64,000 nucleotides of DNA. Source: Dolomitihabitans soli. GTDB taxonomy: Bacteria; Actinomycetota; Actinomycetes; Streptosporangiales; Streptosporangiaceae. This document shows, piece by piece, positions 28,592-37,687 of this stretch (positions are counted from its first letter, which is position 1; each line of letters starts with the position of its first letter). Under the pieces are notes generated by a model that ran no database searches, was not told the origin of the DNA, and saw only the letters and a list, made by a program, of their open reading frames with translations. The DNA is taken from the NCBI RefSeq assembly GCF_022213955.1, contig NZ_JAKNTW010000027.1:1-64000 (forward strand). The letters run 5' to 3'. Made by a program: the position numbers and the translations under genes.

Positions 28592-29046
28592 TGGGACCCC
28601 TCGTGCAGTATTGGTGACAGCCTGTCAGGCCAATGATCCGGCACGATACTGACGAGTCCGCGAACAGGGGTTCGCTACGTTATTCGCTCGTCCCGAACGG
28701 CCGTCATGCATTATCGCAGGATGATGTTTGATTACCCTGGGTGTCGACCGGCCCCCGTAGCCAGCCTCCTTGTTACTTAGCGAACCTATCAAAACTATAA
28801 GCATTAAACGGAACATATAGAAGGCTTCTCGTACTCCTTTTGTGATACTTTTCGGACGGATGGACATGATGGTTTCGCTCTGCCGTTATCCGGCGGACGT
28901 GGGCTTCTGCCCGCCGGAGGGGTGAGACCGGCCGAGCGGGCCGGTGAGCAAGATCGGCACGACGGCGGCGGGCGTCAGCAGATCGCTTACAAGGACTACG
29001 CTCCAGTGATGACGGCCGCAGCCACTCCGGTCCCTAGAGTGATCCT
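28592..29046. other. 455-bp divergent intergenic region between SARP and second sensor kinase
   Basis: No gene is seen. The stretch from about 28625 to 28870 is markedly AT-richer than the rest of the window, so it probably holds the SARP promoter. An interrupted inverted repeat lies near 28890-28918 (CCGGCGG ... CCGCCGG around GGGCTTCTGCCC), which could be a hairpin in the leader upstream of the kinase gene. Confidence 0.55.
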
Positions 29047-30246
29047 GTGAGGACCTTCCGGTTCGCGAAATGGGACATGCTGGTCGCCGTGCTGGCAGTG
29101 CCCCTGTATCTCCTGGGGACCCACTTCGCATCGCTGACCAGGGTCCCGCCCTATCGGGCGCTGGACGGGCTGGCCTACGCCATGCTGATCATCGCGGGCG
29201 CCGCCCTCGGGCTGCGCTCCACCCACCCCGGCCTCGTCTACGCCGTCACGCTCGCCTGCTGCGCGATCGTACTGGGCCGCCACCACGCCTACGGACCGAT
29301 CTTCCTGTCGGTCTGCCTGGCCCTGTCCACCATCGTCACCAGGTACGGCCTGCGCCCGGGGCTCGCGGCGGTCGGCCTGACGGGCACCGTCCTGTTGGTG
29401 AGCGACATCGTCGGCGGCACCGGGCGGTCAGGGGACGACATGCTGATCTGGCTCGCCTGGTACACCCTGGCCCTGCTGCCCTTCGGGGTGGGTGCGGTGA
29501 TCCGGGTGGAGCGTGACAGACGCGCGGCCGAGGCGAAGGCCGACGACGAGCGGCATCTCCTGCGCGCCCAGGAGGAACGCCTGGCCATCGCCAGGGAGAT
29601 CCACGACGTTCTCGGGCACAGTCTCAGTGTGATCAGCATGCGCGCGGGAGTGGCCCTGCACGTCGCCGACCGCACGCCCGCCGAGGCCATCGACGCCCTG
29701 CAGGCGATCCGGCGGATCAGCAAGCAGTCCCTGGACGAGCTGCGGGGGGCCCTCGACATCATCCGGGAGCGCCGCCCGACACCGGGGGAGGAGGACATCC
29801 ACCGGCTGGTGGCCTCACTCAGGGCGGCGGGCCAGGAGGTGACGCTGGTCACGACGGGAAACTCCAGCGGGATCTCGGCGACCACCGAACACGCCGTCTA
29901 TCGGATCGTCCAGGAGTCCCTGACCAACGTCGTACGGCACGCCGGGCACGCGAGGGCGCAGGTGAGGGTCGGCTACTCCGCTGAGGAGGTCACCGTCTCG
30001 GTTGTCGACGACGGCGGCGGCGGCACGGTGCGAAAGGTCGGCTACGGAATTACAGGCATGCGCGAGCGGGCCAGAGCGGTGCACGGCACACTGGCCCTCG
30101 GCCCACGGGCTGGGGGAGGCTTCGAGGTCACCGCGAGACTGCCCGCACGCGCGGAGCGCAAGACGGCACGGGACGACGATCCGATCGACCTGGCCCGGCA
30201 AGATTCTGCGGAGATGGGCGGACATGATCCGGGTGCTGATCGCTGA
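29047..30246 (+). CDS. Membrane sensor histidine kinase (second pair)
   Basis: 399 aa. About five membrane helices (residues 15-155) are followed by a coiled linker, the phosphoacceptor box IAREIHDVLGHSLSVISMRA (HisKA_3 type) and a HATPase domain (YRIVQESLTNVVRHAGHARA, then GYGITGMRERA). It is similar in layout to the kinase at 24160 but not a close copy. The start is GTG 29047 with only a weak ribosome site. The gene overlaps the regulator gene downstream by 23 nt. Confidence 0.9.
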   Translation: MRTFRFAKWDMLVAVLAVPLYLLGTHFASLTRVPPYRALDGLAYAMLIIAGAALGLRSTHPGLVYAVTLACCAIVLGRHHAYGPIFLSVCLALSTIVTRYGLRPGLAAVGLTGTVLLVSDIVGGTGRSGDDMLIWLAWYTLALLPFGVGAVIRVERDRRAAEAKADDERHLLRAQEERLAIAREIHDVLGHSLSVISMRAGVALHVADRTPAEAIDALQAIRRISKQSLDELRGALDIIRERRPTPGEEDIHRLVASLRAAGQEVTLVTTGNSSGISATTEHAVYRIVQESLTNVVRHAGHARAQVRVGYSAEEVTVSVVDDGGGGTVRKVGYGITGMRERARAVHGTLALGPRAGGGFEVTARLPARAERKTARDDDPIDLARQDSAEMGGHDPGADR

Positions 30247-30874
30247 CGACCAATCCCTCATCCGTATCGGGCTACAGGTGCTGCTCGCGAGCGACGACAC
30301 GCTGGAGGTGGTGGGTGAGGCGGCCGACGGCGAGCAGGCCGTCCGCATGGCAGCCGTTCTCCGTCCCGACGTGGTGCTCATGGACATCCGGATGCCCAGG
30401 AAGGACGGGCTGGCCGCGCTGCGCGACATCACCGCCAACCCGGCCCTGCGGGCCACCCGCGTCATCATGCTGACCACCTTCGAGATCGACGAGTACATCT
30501 TCGAGGCACTCCGCGACGGAGCGAGCGGTTTTCTGATCAAGGACAGCGAGCCCGCCGAGCTGTTGCGCGCGATCTCCGTGGTGGTGAGCGGCGGGTCGCT
30601 GCTGTCGCCCTCGGTGACCCGGCGATTGATCACCGAGTTCGCCTCCCGGCCCGGCGCGGCCAAGCCGCATCCCCGGCTGTCGGAGCTGACGGACCGTGAG
30701 CGGCAGATCGTGGCACTGGTCGGCGGCGGGCTGTCCAACGACGAGATCGCCGCCCGGCTGGTGGTCAGCCCCGCCACCGTCCGCACCCATGTGAGCCGGG
30801 CCATGAGCAAGCTGGACGCCCGTGACAGGGCCCAGGTCGCCGTCATCGCCCACCAGTCCGGGCTCGTCCGGTGA
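30224..30874 (+). CDS. NarL/LuxR-family response regulator (second pair)
   Basis: 216 aa. The receiver domain has the phosphoacceptor Asp54 (VLMDIRMPRKDG) and Lys in FLIKDSEP; the LuxR helix-turn-helix is near 150-210 (LTDRERQIVALVGGGLSNDE). The ATG at 30224 lies inside the kinase gene. It precedes the MMPL exporter gene on the same strand by about 100 nt and may control it. Confidence 0.93.
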   Translation: MIRVLIADDQSLIRIGLQVLLASDDTLEVVGEAADGEQAVRMAAVLRPDVVLMDIRMPRKDGLAALRDITANPALRATRVIMLTTFEIDEYIFEALRDGASGFLIKDSEPAELLRAISVVVSGGSLLSPSVTRRLITEFASRPGAAKPHPRLSELTDRERQIVALVGGGLSNDEIAARLVVSPATVRTHVSRAMSKLDARDRAQVAVIAHQSGLVR

Positions 30875-30978
30875 CGCCCGCGCCTCGTACGCTGTGCGTT
30901 GCGTCGCCGTCCGTCGATTCACGTAGTGAAGAGACCTTCAGGCGCTGACGACACCGCGGGGTCGCCTTGGCGACCCTT

Positions 30979-33036
30979 ATGGACATGCGCTTACTCACCG
31001 GCCGTCGAACCAAGTACCTCGTCCTGCTGTTATGGCTGGCGATCACGCTGCCGCTCGCCTCGCAGGCACGCAACATCAGCGACGCCATGGAGAACAACTT
31101 CAGCCAGTTCACTCCCGCGAACGCGGAGTCCTCCGAGGTTCGCGACCTGCTCGCGGCCGAATCCGGCAGCCAGGACCTGCCCGCCGTCGTGATCTACGCC
31201 CGAGAGGCCGGGCTCACCGAGGCGGACCGGGCCATCGCGCGGGAGGACATCCCCGGCAGGCAGCTGATCCCGTCCGACGACGGCTCCGCCCTGATGGTGG
31301 TGGTGCCGATCGACGCCACCGACGAGGACGCCGCCTACCAGACGGTCAAGGACCTCCGTGAGCGTGTCCACCGCGACCTGCCACCGGGGCTCGACGCGTC
31401 CGTCACCGGCCCCGCCGGCCACTATGTCGACAGCGCTGACGCCTTCGTCGAGGCCGATCTCACGCTGCTGCTGGTGACACTCGGTGTCGTCGCGGTGTTC
31501 CTGCTGCTCATCTACCGCAGCCCGGTGCTCTGGCTGCTGCCCCTGCTGGCCGTCGTGCTGGCGGCGGGCACGTCCCAGGGCGTCGTCTACCTCCTGGCGA
31601 TGAACACGGACCTGGTGGTCACCGGCATGGGATCGGGCATCCTGACCGCCCTGGTCTTCGGTGCCGGGACCGACTACGCGCTGCTCCTGATCGCGCGCTA
31701 CCGGGAGGAACTCCGCCGCCAGGCCGATCGGCACGCCGCGATGTCCACCGCGCTACGCGCCTCACTGCCGGCCATGGCCGCCTCCGCCGCCACGGTGATG
31801 TTCGGGGTGATGTGCCTCGTCGCGGCGGACATGCGGTCGAGTGCGAGCCTGGGACCGGTAGCCGCCATCGGCATCCTGTGCGCTTTCCTGGCGATGGCCG
31901 TGCTCCTGCCCATTCTGCTGCTCATCTTCGGCCGCTGGATCTTCTGGCCGCGCATTCCCCGGCCCGGCGACGTGGGGAAGGCCGGCGTGTGGGGAAAGGT
32001 CGGCGACCGGGTGGCGCGGCGTCCCCGGATGGTGTGGATCATCACCGTCCTGGCGTTCGCGGCCCTCGGCATGGGACTGACGACGGCGCAGGTGGGCATC
32101 CCGGGTTCGGAGGCGTACACCTCGCCACCCGAGTCGATCACCGGGCAGCGACTGCTCTCCGCCCACTTCCCCAGCGGCGCCTCCGCGCCCGCCGACGTGA
32201 TCACGACTGTGGCGAACCGCGACGGGGTGGCCGCGATCATCTCCGCGACCGACGGCGTGTCCGGCATCCGGCCGGGCAACTCCCTGACGGACCGCGTCCA
32301 CCTGCGCGTGACCCTCTCCGACCCTCCCGAGTCGGCCGAGGCCGAGCAGACGATCGAACGGCTGCGCGCCGCCCTGGGTGCCCGGCCGGGCACGCTGGTG
32401 GGAGGGCTCACCGCGACCCAGGTGGACACCACGTCCGCGCACGTGCACGACCTCTGGCTGGTGATCCCCCTCGTCCTCCTGGTGATCTTCATCGTGCTCG
32501 CCCTGCTTCTCCGCTCGCTGGTGGCGCCGCTGATGCTGATCGGCACGGTGGTGCTGTCGTTCTGCGCCGTACTCGGCCTGGGGTGGCTGATCTTCGACGG
32601 GCTGCTGGGCTTCGGCGCGCTGGGCTACGACGCGATCCTGCTGGGATTCGTCTTCCTGGTGGCGCTGGGGGTCGATTACAACATCTTCCTCGTCAGCCGG
32701 ATCCGGGAGGAGACGAAGGCGACCGGCGAGCACCGGACCGGCGTGCTACGCGGCCTGGCGCTGACCGGCTCCGTCATCACCGGCGCGGGGCTCGTGCTGG
32801 CCGCGACCTTCTCCGCGCTGACAGTCCTGCCCCTGGTCTGGGCGGTGCAGTTCGGTGTGATCGTGGCCATGGGCGTGCTCCTGGACACCTTCGTCGTCCG
32901 CTCGGTCATGGTGCCGGCCCTGCTGCTCGACCTCGGCCCTCGCACCTGGTGGCCCGGTGTCCGGGCCATGAGGAAGACCGCTCCGGAAACGCCGAGCTTG
33001 CAGAAGAGCCTCAGCGGCTCGCACGATCGGCGATGA
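30979..33036 (+). CDS. MMPL/RND-family membrane exporter
   Basis: About 685 aa with two repeated halves. Each half has one N-terminal helix, a large extracellular loop and a five-helix MMPL bundle (GAGTDYALLLIARYREELRR in half one, LGVDYNIFLVSRIREETKA in half two; the acidic residues in the fourth-helix motif are typical of proton-driven RND pumps). It probably exports the polyketide. The start is uncertain among TTG 30967, ATG 30979 and ATG 30985. From ATG 30979, codons 5 and 18 are TTA. The 3' end overlaps the convergent methyltransferase gene by 26 bp. Confidence 0.9.
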   Translation: MDMRLLTGRRTKYLVLLLWLAITLPLASQARNISDAMENNFSQFTPANAESSEVRDLLAAESGSQDLPAVVIYAREAGLTEADRAIAREDIPGRQLIPSDDGSALMVVVPIDATDEDAAYQTVKDLRERVHRDLPPGLDASVTGPAGHYVDSADAFVEADLTLLLVTLGVVAVFLLLIYRSPVLWLLPLLAVVLAAGTSQGVVYLLAMNTDLVVTGMGSGILTALVFGAGTDYALLLIARYREELRRQADRHAAMSTALRASLPAMAASAATVMFGVMCLVAADMRSSASLGPVAAIGILCAFLAMAVLLPILLLIFGRWIFWPRIPRPGDVGKAGVWGKVGDRVARRPRMVWIITVLAFAALGMGLTTAQVGIPGSEAYTSPPESITGQRLLSAHFPSGASAPADVITTVANRDGVAAIISATDGVSGIRPGNSLTDRVHLRVTLSDPPESAEAEQTIERLRAALGARPGTLVGGLTATQVDTTSAHVHDLWLVIPLVLLVIFIVLALLLRSLVAPLMLIGTVVLSFCAVLGLGWLIFDGLLGFGALGYDAILLGFVFLVALGVDYNIFLVSRIREETKATGEHRTGVLRGLALTGSVITGAGLVLAATFSALTVLPLVWAVQFGVIVAMGVLLDTFVVRSVMVPALLLDLGPRTWWPGVRAMRKTAPETPSLQKSLSGSHDRR

Positions 33037-34039
33037 TCACATGCAGCGGCAGCCCTGGCAGCGCGTGGAACACCGGATCGACGAATCCGCTCTTGCCGAG
33101 CATCTCGGTGTATTCCTGCTCGGAGTGCACCTCCCCATCGGAGGTCCACGAGAGCATCAGCACGGAGAAGAGATAGGGGGGCGGGTCCTGCGCGGGCGGC
33201 TGGTCGCCGATCACGAAACCCACGATGACCAGCTTGCCGTCCGGGGCGAGAGACTCGTGCACCCGGCCCAGCAGTTCAGCCGCCCGCTGCGCGGAGAAGT
33301 GGTGCAGCACATTGGTGACAAGCGCCAGGTCGTACGGCCCGCCGAGCGGCGTGGTGAACATGTCGCCCTCGATGAAGGAACACTGGTCGCGCACTCCCAT
33401 CTTCTCCGCGTTGCGCTCGGCGATGGGCAGCACGTTGGCCCAGTCCAGGCTGTTCACCCGGATGCGTGGCTCCTTCTGGGCGATCGTGTAGCCGTAGAGG
33501 CCGTGCCCGCACGCCACGTCCAGCAGCTCCACCCCGTTGCGGGCGGACATCCAGGGAGCCAGCACGTCGGCGATGAGCGCCGCGGTCGGGCCGGTGGCCG
33601 GGGTCGCGTGGGTGGCGAAGTCCTCCCAGTAGGAGAAGTTCGGCGTTTCCGCGTGGACGTCCACAACGGCACCGCCCCGCCGTACGGCGTCGGCGAGCAC
33701 CTTGAGCGCATCCCATTCCCAGTCGCTGGCGAAGATGCGCACCATCTGGCCGAGGTAGCCCGGCGAGTCCTGGACGAGGTGCCGACGGACGTCCGCCGGG
33801 AGGTCGAAGCGCCTGCCGTCCGCCTTCAGCAGGCCGATCGCCGCGAGGGCGTTCAACAGGATGCGGAGGGCACGCGGGTCGGTGTTCAGTCGCTCGGCGA
33901 GGTCGGCGGCGGTGTGTGCCCCGCTCGCGATGCCGTCGAAGACGCCGAGCTCGACTCCCGCCCGCAGCAAGCTCGTCTGCCGATACGCCTGCATCATCGC
34001 CACGATGTCTTGCCGGGTGGCCGGTGTCACTGTGGTCAT
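33011..34039 (-). CDS. SAM-dependent methyltransferase (third of three)
   Basis: 342 aa. The N-terminal winged-helix dimerisation domain (LLRAGVELGVFDGIASGAHT) is followed by a class I fold with SAM motif LLDVACGHGLYGYTIAQ and NVLHHFSAQRAAELL. The His-Asp-Trp motif of the other two methyltransferases is absent, so the mechanism or substrate probably differs; C-methylation is possible. The ATG at 34039 is chosen because it overlaps the stop codon of the small upstream frame (ATGA) and has AAGGGG at suitable distance; GTG 34048 is the alternative. It is the last gene of the minimal-PKS operon. Confidence 0.88.
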   Translation of the reverse strand: MTTVTPATRQDIVAMMQAYRQTSLLRAGVELGVFDGIASGAHTAADLAERLNTDPRALRILLNALAAIGLLKADGRRFDLPADVRRHLVQDSPGYLGQMVRIFASDWEWDALKVLADAVRRGGAVVDVHAETPNFSYWEDFATHATPATGPTAALIADVLAPWMSARNGVELLDVACGHGLYGYTIAQKEPRIRVNSLDWANVLPIAERNAEKMGVRDQCSFIEGDMFTTPLGGPYDLALVTNVLHHFSAQRAAELLGRVHESLAPDGKLVIVGFVIGDQPPAQDPPPYLFSVLMLSWTSDGEVHSEQEYTEMLGKSGFVDPVFHALPGLPLHVIIADRASR

Positions 34040-34281
34040 TCTGTCCACGCCCCTTCGCCTGCTGAGACTGTCAACGTGCCGGTCGAGCCGACCTTCCGGA
34101 AGCGGGCCCGGCGGTCCTGGACCAGCCGGTCACCTGACCAGGTGGCCGGTTCGGGGAGCGCCGGCTCCACCGCGTCGCCGATCGAGGAGATCGGGTCGGC
34201 GGCGGACGGCCGGCCCGCGGGTTCTGCGATGACGACCGTCGTCCGGAGCGGTTCGGGCCGGGCCCGGGACGCGGTCGTCAT
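34036..34281 (-). CDS. Small 81-aa protein of unknown function in the PKS operon
   Basis: This frame fits exactly between the ACP and the methyltransferase: its ATG overlaps the ACP stop codon (ATGA) and its TGA overlaps the methyltransferase ATG (ATGA). The product begins MTTASRARPEPLRTTVVIAE, contains GDAVEPALPEPATW and a basic patch (DRLVQDRRARFRK), and has no signal peptide, membrane segment or domain I can name. The double coupling argues that it is a real gene; its role is unknown. Confidence 0.65.
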   Translation of the reverse strand: MTTASRARPEPLRTTVVIAEPAGRPSAADPISSIGDAVEPALPEPATWSGDRLVQDRRARFRKVGSTGTLTVSAGEGAWTE

Positions 34282-34550
34282 GCCGCGCTCCCCGCCGTGT
34301 CTTCCGCGAGACGCCTGTTGATGTAGGCGAGGGTGGTGCGCGGGGTGACCATCTCCTGCACCGCTTCGTCGGGGATCGAGGTGCCGAACTCACGCTCGAC
34401 GCGACTGACCGTCTCCAGCATCGCCAGCGAGTCGTAGCCGATCTCGGCGAAGAGCAGGTCCGCTATGTCTCCGTCGAGGTCGACCGACTCGTCCTGGCCG
34501 GCGCAATCACGCAGGATACGTCGAAGATCGTCCAGGGTTACTTCCGCCAT
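34278..34550 (-). CDS. Type II PKS acyl carrier protein
   Basis: 90 aa four-helix carrier. The phosphopantetheine serine is Ser41 in EIGYDSLAMLET. It holds the growing poly-beta-ketone while KS-alpha/CLF extend it. The ATG at 34550 follows AAGGAGAGG and overlaps the end of the CLF gene by 13 nt. No phosphopantetheinyl transferase or malonyl transferase is encoded in the window, so these probably come from primary metabolism. Confidence 0.95.
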   Translation of the reverse strand: MAEVTLDDLRRILRDCAGQDESVDLDGDIADLLFAEIGYDSLAMLETVSRVEREFGTSIPDEAVQEMVTPRTTLAYINRRLAEDTAGSAA

Positions 34551-35794
34551 GTCGCCTCTCCTTGGTCGTCGTGTGCGGTGAGCTGTCTGCCGATGACGAG
34601 GGCCGCGTTGAATCCGCCGTGTCCACGGGCCAGGACCATCGCGTGCCGGAGCCTGTCCTGGCGCGGATACGCGCCGACCAGGTCGATGCGGTTGCGCGGG
34701 GCCGGCGAGTAGACGCCCGTCGTCGGCGGGATGACCTGGTCACGCAACGCCAGCAGGGCCGTCGCGACATCGAGGGTGGCGCCGCCCGCGTACATGCGCC
34801 CGGTCATCGTCTTGGGGGCGGTCACCGGCACGCCGTACGGGCCGAATATCTTGGTGATCGCCGTCGCCTCGGCGTGATCGAGTGCCGGATCGCCCACGGC
34901 GTCGGCGAACACGACGTCGATCTCATCGGGCCGCAGCCCGGCGTCGGCGAGCGCGCCGGCGGCGGCGGATTCCAGGGTGGGTGGGCGGCCGGATCCCGGC
35001 CGGGGGTCGAAGGTGGCGTGGTAGCCGAGGATCGTCCCGTAGTGCTGATCGACCCCTCGCGCCCGCATCGACTCGGCGGTTTCCAGGATCAGCGTCGCTC
35101 CTCCCTCACCGGGCACGTATCCGCTGGCGTCGGCGTCGAAGGGGAGGTACGCCCGGGCGTTGTCGCCGCAGGTGGTCAGCCGGCCGTGGGCGATCTGCGC
35201 CACCAGCCCGTAGGGGCACAGGGAGGCGTCGGTGCCGCCGGCGACCACCAGTCGCGACCCGGAGCGGAGCAGCCTGCGAGCCTGCCCGAGAATGTCCAGC
35301 CCGCCCGACTGCTCGGTGCAGATGACCCCGCACGGCCCGCGCATGCCGTGCCGGATGGAGATCTGGCCGGTGGTCGCGGCATAGAACCAGGCGATCGACT
35401 GGTAGGCGCCGACATGCTGCGGTCCGTCGCGCCACAGCCGCTCGATTTCGCGCTGGCCGAACTCGGTGCCACCGGAGGAGCCGGCCGTGACGACGGCCAT
35501 CTGGTACTCGGGCAGATCCGACGTCACGACCTTGGCGTCGTCGAGCGCGTCCTGCGCCGTAGCCAGTCCCAGGTGCGTCCAGTGGTCGGTCTGCGGGATC
35601 AGCCGTCCGGGGAGTCGGTCACGGGCCACGAAATCCGGCACCTCACCGGCGAGGCGCGTCGGGTAGCCCGAGGCGTCGAAGCGGGTGATCGGGCCGATCG
35701 CGCTCCGGCCCGCCAGGATGGCCGACCAGTGTGTTTCGACGCCGATCCCGGTCGGGGCCGCGACACCGAGCCCGGTCACCACGATCGCCGTCAT
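34538..35794 (-). CDS. Type II PKS chain length factor (KS-beta)
   Basis: 418 aa ketosynthase-like protein in which the active-site Cys is Gln162 ([10 protein letters not shown]), the hallmark of CLFs. It pairs with KS-alpha and sets chain length through the interface cavity. After the Gly-Gly of SSGGTEFGQ the residue is Thr110, where as I recall actinorhodin CLF has the cavity-blocking Phe; a smaller residue agrees with a chain of 20 carbons or more. The ATG at 35794 overlaps the KS-alpha stop codon (ATGA). Confidence 0.95.
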   Translation of the reverse strand: MTAIVVTGLGVAAPTGIGVETHWSAILAGRSAIGPITRFDASGYPTRLAGEVPDFVARDRLPGRLIPQTDHWTHLGLATAQDALDDAKVVTSDLPEYQMAVVTAGSSGGTEFGQREIERLWRDGPQHVGAYQSIAWFYAATTGQISIRHGMRGPCGVICTEQSGGLDILGQARRLLRSGSRLVVAGGTDASLCPYGLVAQIAHGRLTTCGDNARAYLPFDADASGYVPGEGGATLILETAESMRARGVDQHYGTILGYHATFDPRPGSGRPPTLESAAAGALADAGLRPDEIDVVFADAVGDPALDHAEATAITKIFGPYGVPVTAPKTMTGRMYAGGATLDVATALLALRDQVIPPTTGVYSPAPRNRIDLVGAYPRQDRLRHAMVLARGHGGFNAALVIGRQLTAHDDQGEATWRK

Positions 35795-37065
35795 CCGGCC
35801 CGCCCGCCGGCCGCCCGCGCCAGCACCATGGCGGTCTGGAACCCGCCGAAACCGCTTCCCACGGTGAGCACCCCGTCGAGCCGTCGTTCGCGCGCGTGTA
35901 ACGGCGTGTAGTCGAGGTCGCACTCCGGATCGGGCACGTGCATGTTCGCGGTGGGCGGCACCACCTGGTGTTTGAGAGCCAGCGCGCAGGCCGCGACCTC
36001 GATCGACCCGATGGCGCCCAGGGAGTGCCCGACCATCGACTTGATGGAGCTCACCGGCACCTCGTAGGCGTGTGCGCCCAGGCTCTCCTTGAACGCGGCG
36101 GTTTCGTGCCGGTCGTTCTGCTTGGTTCCCGAGCCATGCGCGTTGACGTAGTCGATGTCCTCGGGGTTGAACCGCGCCTGGGCCATCGCGCACCGGATCG
36201 CCTCGGCCATCTCCCTGCCGTCCGGCCTGAGCCCTGTCATGTGGAAGGCGTTGCTGCGGCTGGCGAATCCGACGATCTCGCCGTAGATTTGCGCGCCGCG
36301 GCGGCGCGCGTGCTCCGCGTCCTCCAACACCAGCATCGCCGAGCCCTCCCCGAGCACGAACCCGTCGCGTCCGAGGTCGAAGGGACGTGAGGCGTGCGCC
36401 GGGTCACTGTTGTTGGGCGAGGTCGCCTTGATGGCGTCGAAGCAGGCGACGGTGATCGGTGAGATCGGTGCGTCCGTGGCGCCGACCACGGCCACGTCGG
36501 CGCCGCCCTCCTTGATCACCTCGACGCCGTGGCCGATGGCGTCCAACCCCGAGGTGCACCCCGTGGAGATCAGGGCGACCGGCCCTTCGGCTCCCACCTC
36601 CCAGGCCACCTCCGTGGCCAGGGTGCTCGGCACCATGTACCCGTACAGGTGCGGAACCGCATAAGAGTGGTCCACGAGCCATTTCCGCCCGGCGTCACTG
36701 AGTACGACGTACTCCTGCTCAAGCCCCATCGTGCAGCCCACCGCGCTGCCGACGCTGACCGTCAGGCGGGCGGGCGGCAGTTCCGCCATGTCCAGCCCGC
36801 TGTCCGCGACCGCCTCGCGCGCTGACACGACAGCGAACTGCGCGGCTCTGTCCATCCGCCTGATCTGCTGGGCGCTGAGGCCGTTCGCCTGCGGATCGAA
36901 GTCACACTCGGCGGCGATCCTGGACCGGAACCCGGTGGCGTCGAACAGCGAGATCGCCCGGGTCGCGGTGGTACCCGAGGCAAGGAGTTCCCAGAACGCC
37001 TTGGCCCCGATCCCGCCCGGCGCCACGACGCCGATGCCGGTCACCACCACCCTCCTTTCCGGCAT
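35791..37065 (-). CDS. Type II PKS ketosynthase alpha
   Basis: 424 aa. The catalytic triad is Cys170 ([10 protein letters not shown]), His310 ([12 protein letters not shown]) and His347 ([12 protein letters not shown]). It catalyses decarboxylative condensation of malonyl-ACP units together with CLF. Codon 389 is TTA, so translation may depend on the bldA-type leucyl tRNA. The ATG at 37065 overlaps the cupin stop codon by one base (TGATG). It precedes CLF and ACP in the standard order. Confidence 0.96.
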   Translation of the reverse strand: MPERRVVVTGIGVVAPGGIGAKAFWELLASGTTATRAISLFDATGFRSRIAAECDFDPQANGLSAQQIRRMDRAAQFAVVSAREAVADSGLDMAELPPARLTVSVGSAVGCTMGLEQEYVVLSDAGRKWLVDHSYAVPHLYGYMVPSTLATEVAWEVGAEGPVALISTGCTSGLDAIGHGVEVIKEGGADVAVVGATDAPISPITVACFDAIKATSPNNSDPAHASRPFDLGRDGFVLGEGSAMLVLEDAEHARRRGAQIYGEIVGFASRSNAFHMTGLRPDGREMAEAIRCAMAQARFNPEDIDYVNAHGSGTKQNDRHETAAFKESLGAHAYEVPVSSIKSMVGHSLGAIGSIEVAACALALKHQVVPPTANMHVPDPECDLDYTPLHARERRLDGVLTVGSGFGGFQTAMVLARAAGGRAG

Positions 37066-37490
37066 CAGCGGTCACCGACTTGTAACTGCTGGGACCGGGG
37101 GTCGTCCACCGGTTCGGTGTCCACGTGGCCCAGTTCCGGGCTGGGCGCCAGCGGGCTGAGCTGGAACACGGCGTGCACGGGCTGGTCGCCGTTGTTCTCC
37201 GCACGATGGCGGACGCCCACGGGCACCATGATCGCCTCGTCGGCCGACACGGCGATCGGGACGCCCTCGACGACCATGGTCAGGTGGCCACGAGTGACGT
37301 AGAGAAACTCCTCCGAGTACGGGTGGTAGTGCTCGGTGATGAACTCTCCCGGAGCGAGGGTGAGTGCCCCCATGAACCCGGATGTGGCCGAGACCGTCTT
37401 GGGGCTCAGTAACACACGGATGTCGCCGCCGCGTCGTCGGTTGGCCGACACGTCGGCACAACTGATCGTGGATGGAAGATGCTTCGACAC
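37065..37490 (-). CDS. Cupin-fold polyketide cyclase (TcmJ/CurC-like)
   Basis: 141 aa single-domain cupin. The metal-binding motif is [16 protein letters not shown] (two His and a Glu), with a second His in [12 protein letters not shown]. TcmJ-like proteins assist ring formation and are typical of tetracenomycin, spore-pigment and pentangular clusters, where they usually sit next to KS-alpha as here. Two GTG codons are possible; 37490 has a better distance to AGGAG than 37496. It is the first gene of the minimal-PKS operon, whose promoter must lie in 37491-37687. Confidence 0.9.
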   Translation of the reverse strand: MSKHLPSTISCADVSANRRRGGDIRVLLSPKTVSATSGFMGALTLAPGEFITEHYHPYSEEFLYVTRGHLTMVVEGVPIAVSADEAIMVPVGVRHRAENNGDQPVHAVFQLSPLAPSPELGHVDTEPVDDPRSQQLQVGDR

Positions 37491-37687
37491 AGTCACACTC
37501 CTGGTAGTGCCGTCCGATCAAATCCCGGCTGAGATCACCTGGAGATTCACCCCTGAAGGTGCCAAGGCGACATGGAGGATCGTTCGAACCACGTTGGAAC
37601 TGATGGCCGCCGGTACCGGCGAGGTGCCCCCACTCGCGATGCTCTCTCGGCGAATCGCTCAGCGCTGTGCGCTCGCGCCGCCGAGTG

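Noticed and set aside
28592-29046. Possible riboswitch or small RNA in the AT-rich region
   Set aside because: Only one interrupted hairpin is visible, with no known riboswitch core; a promoter region explains the composition.
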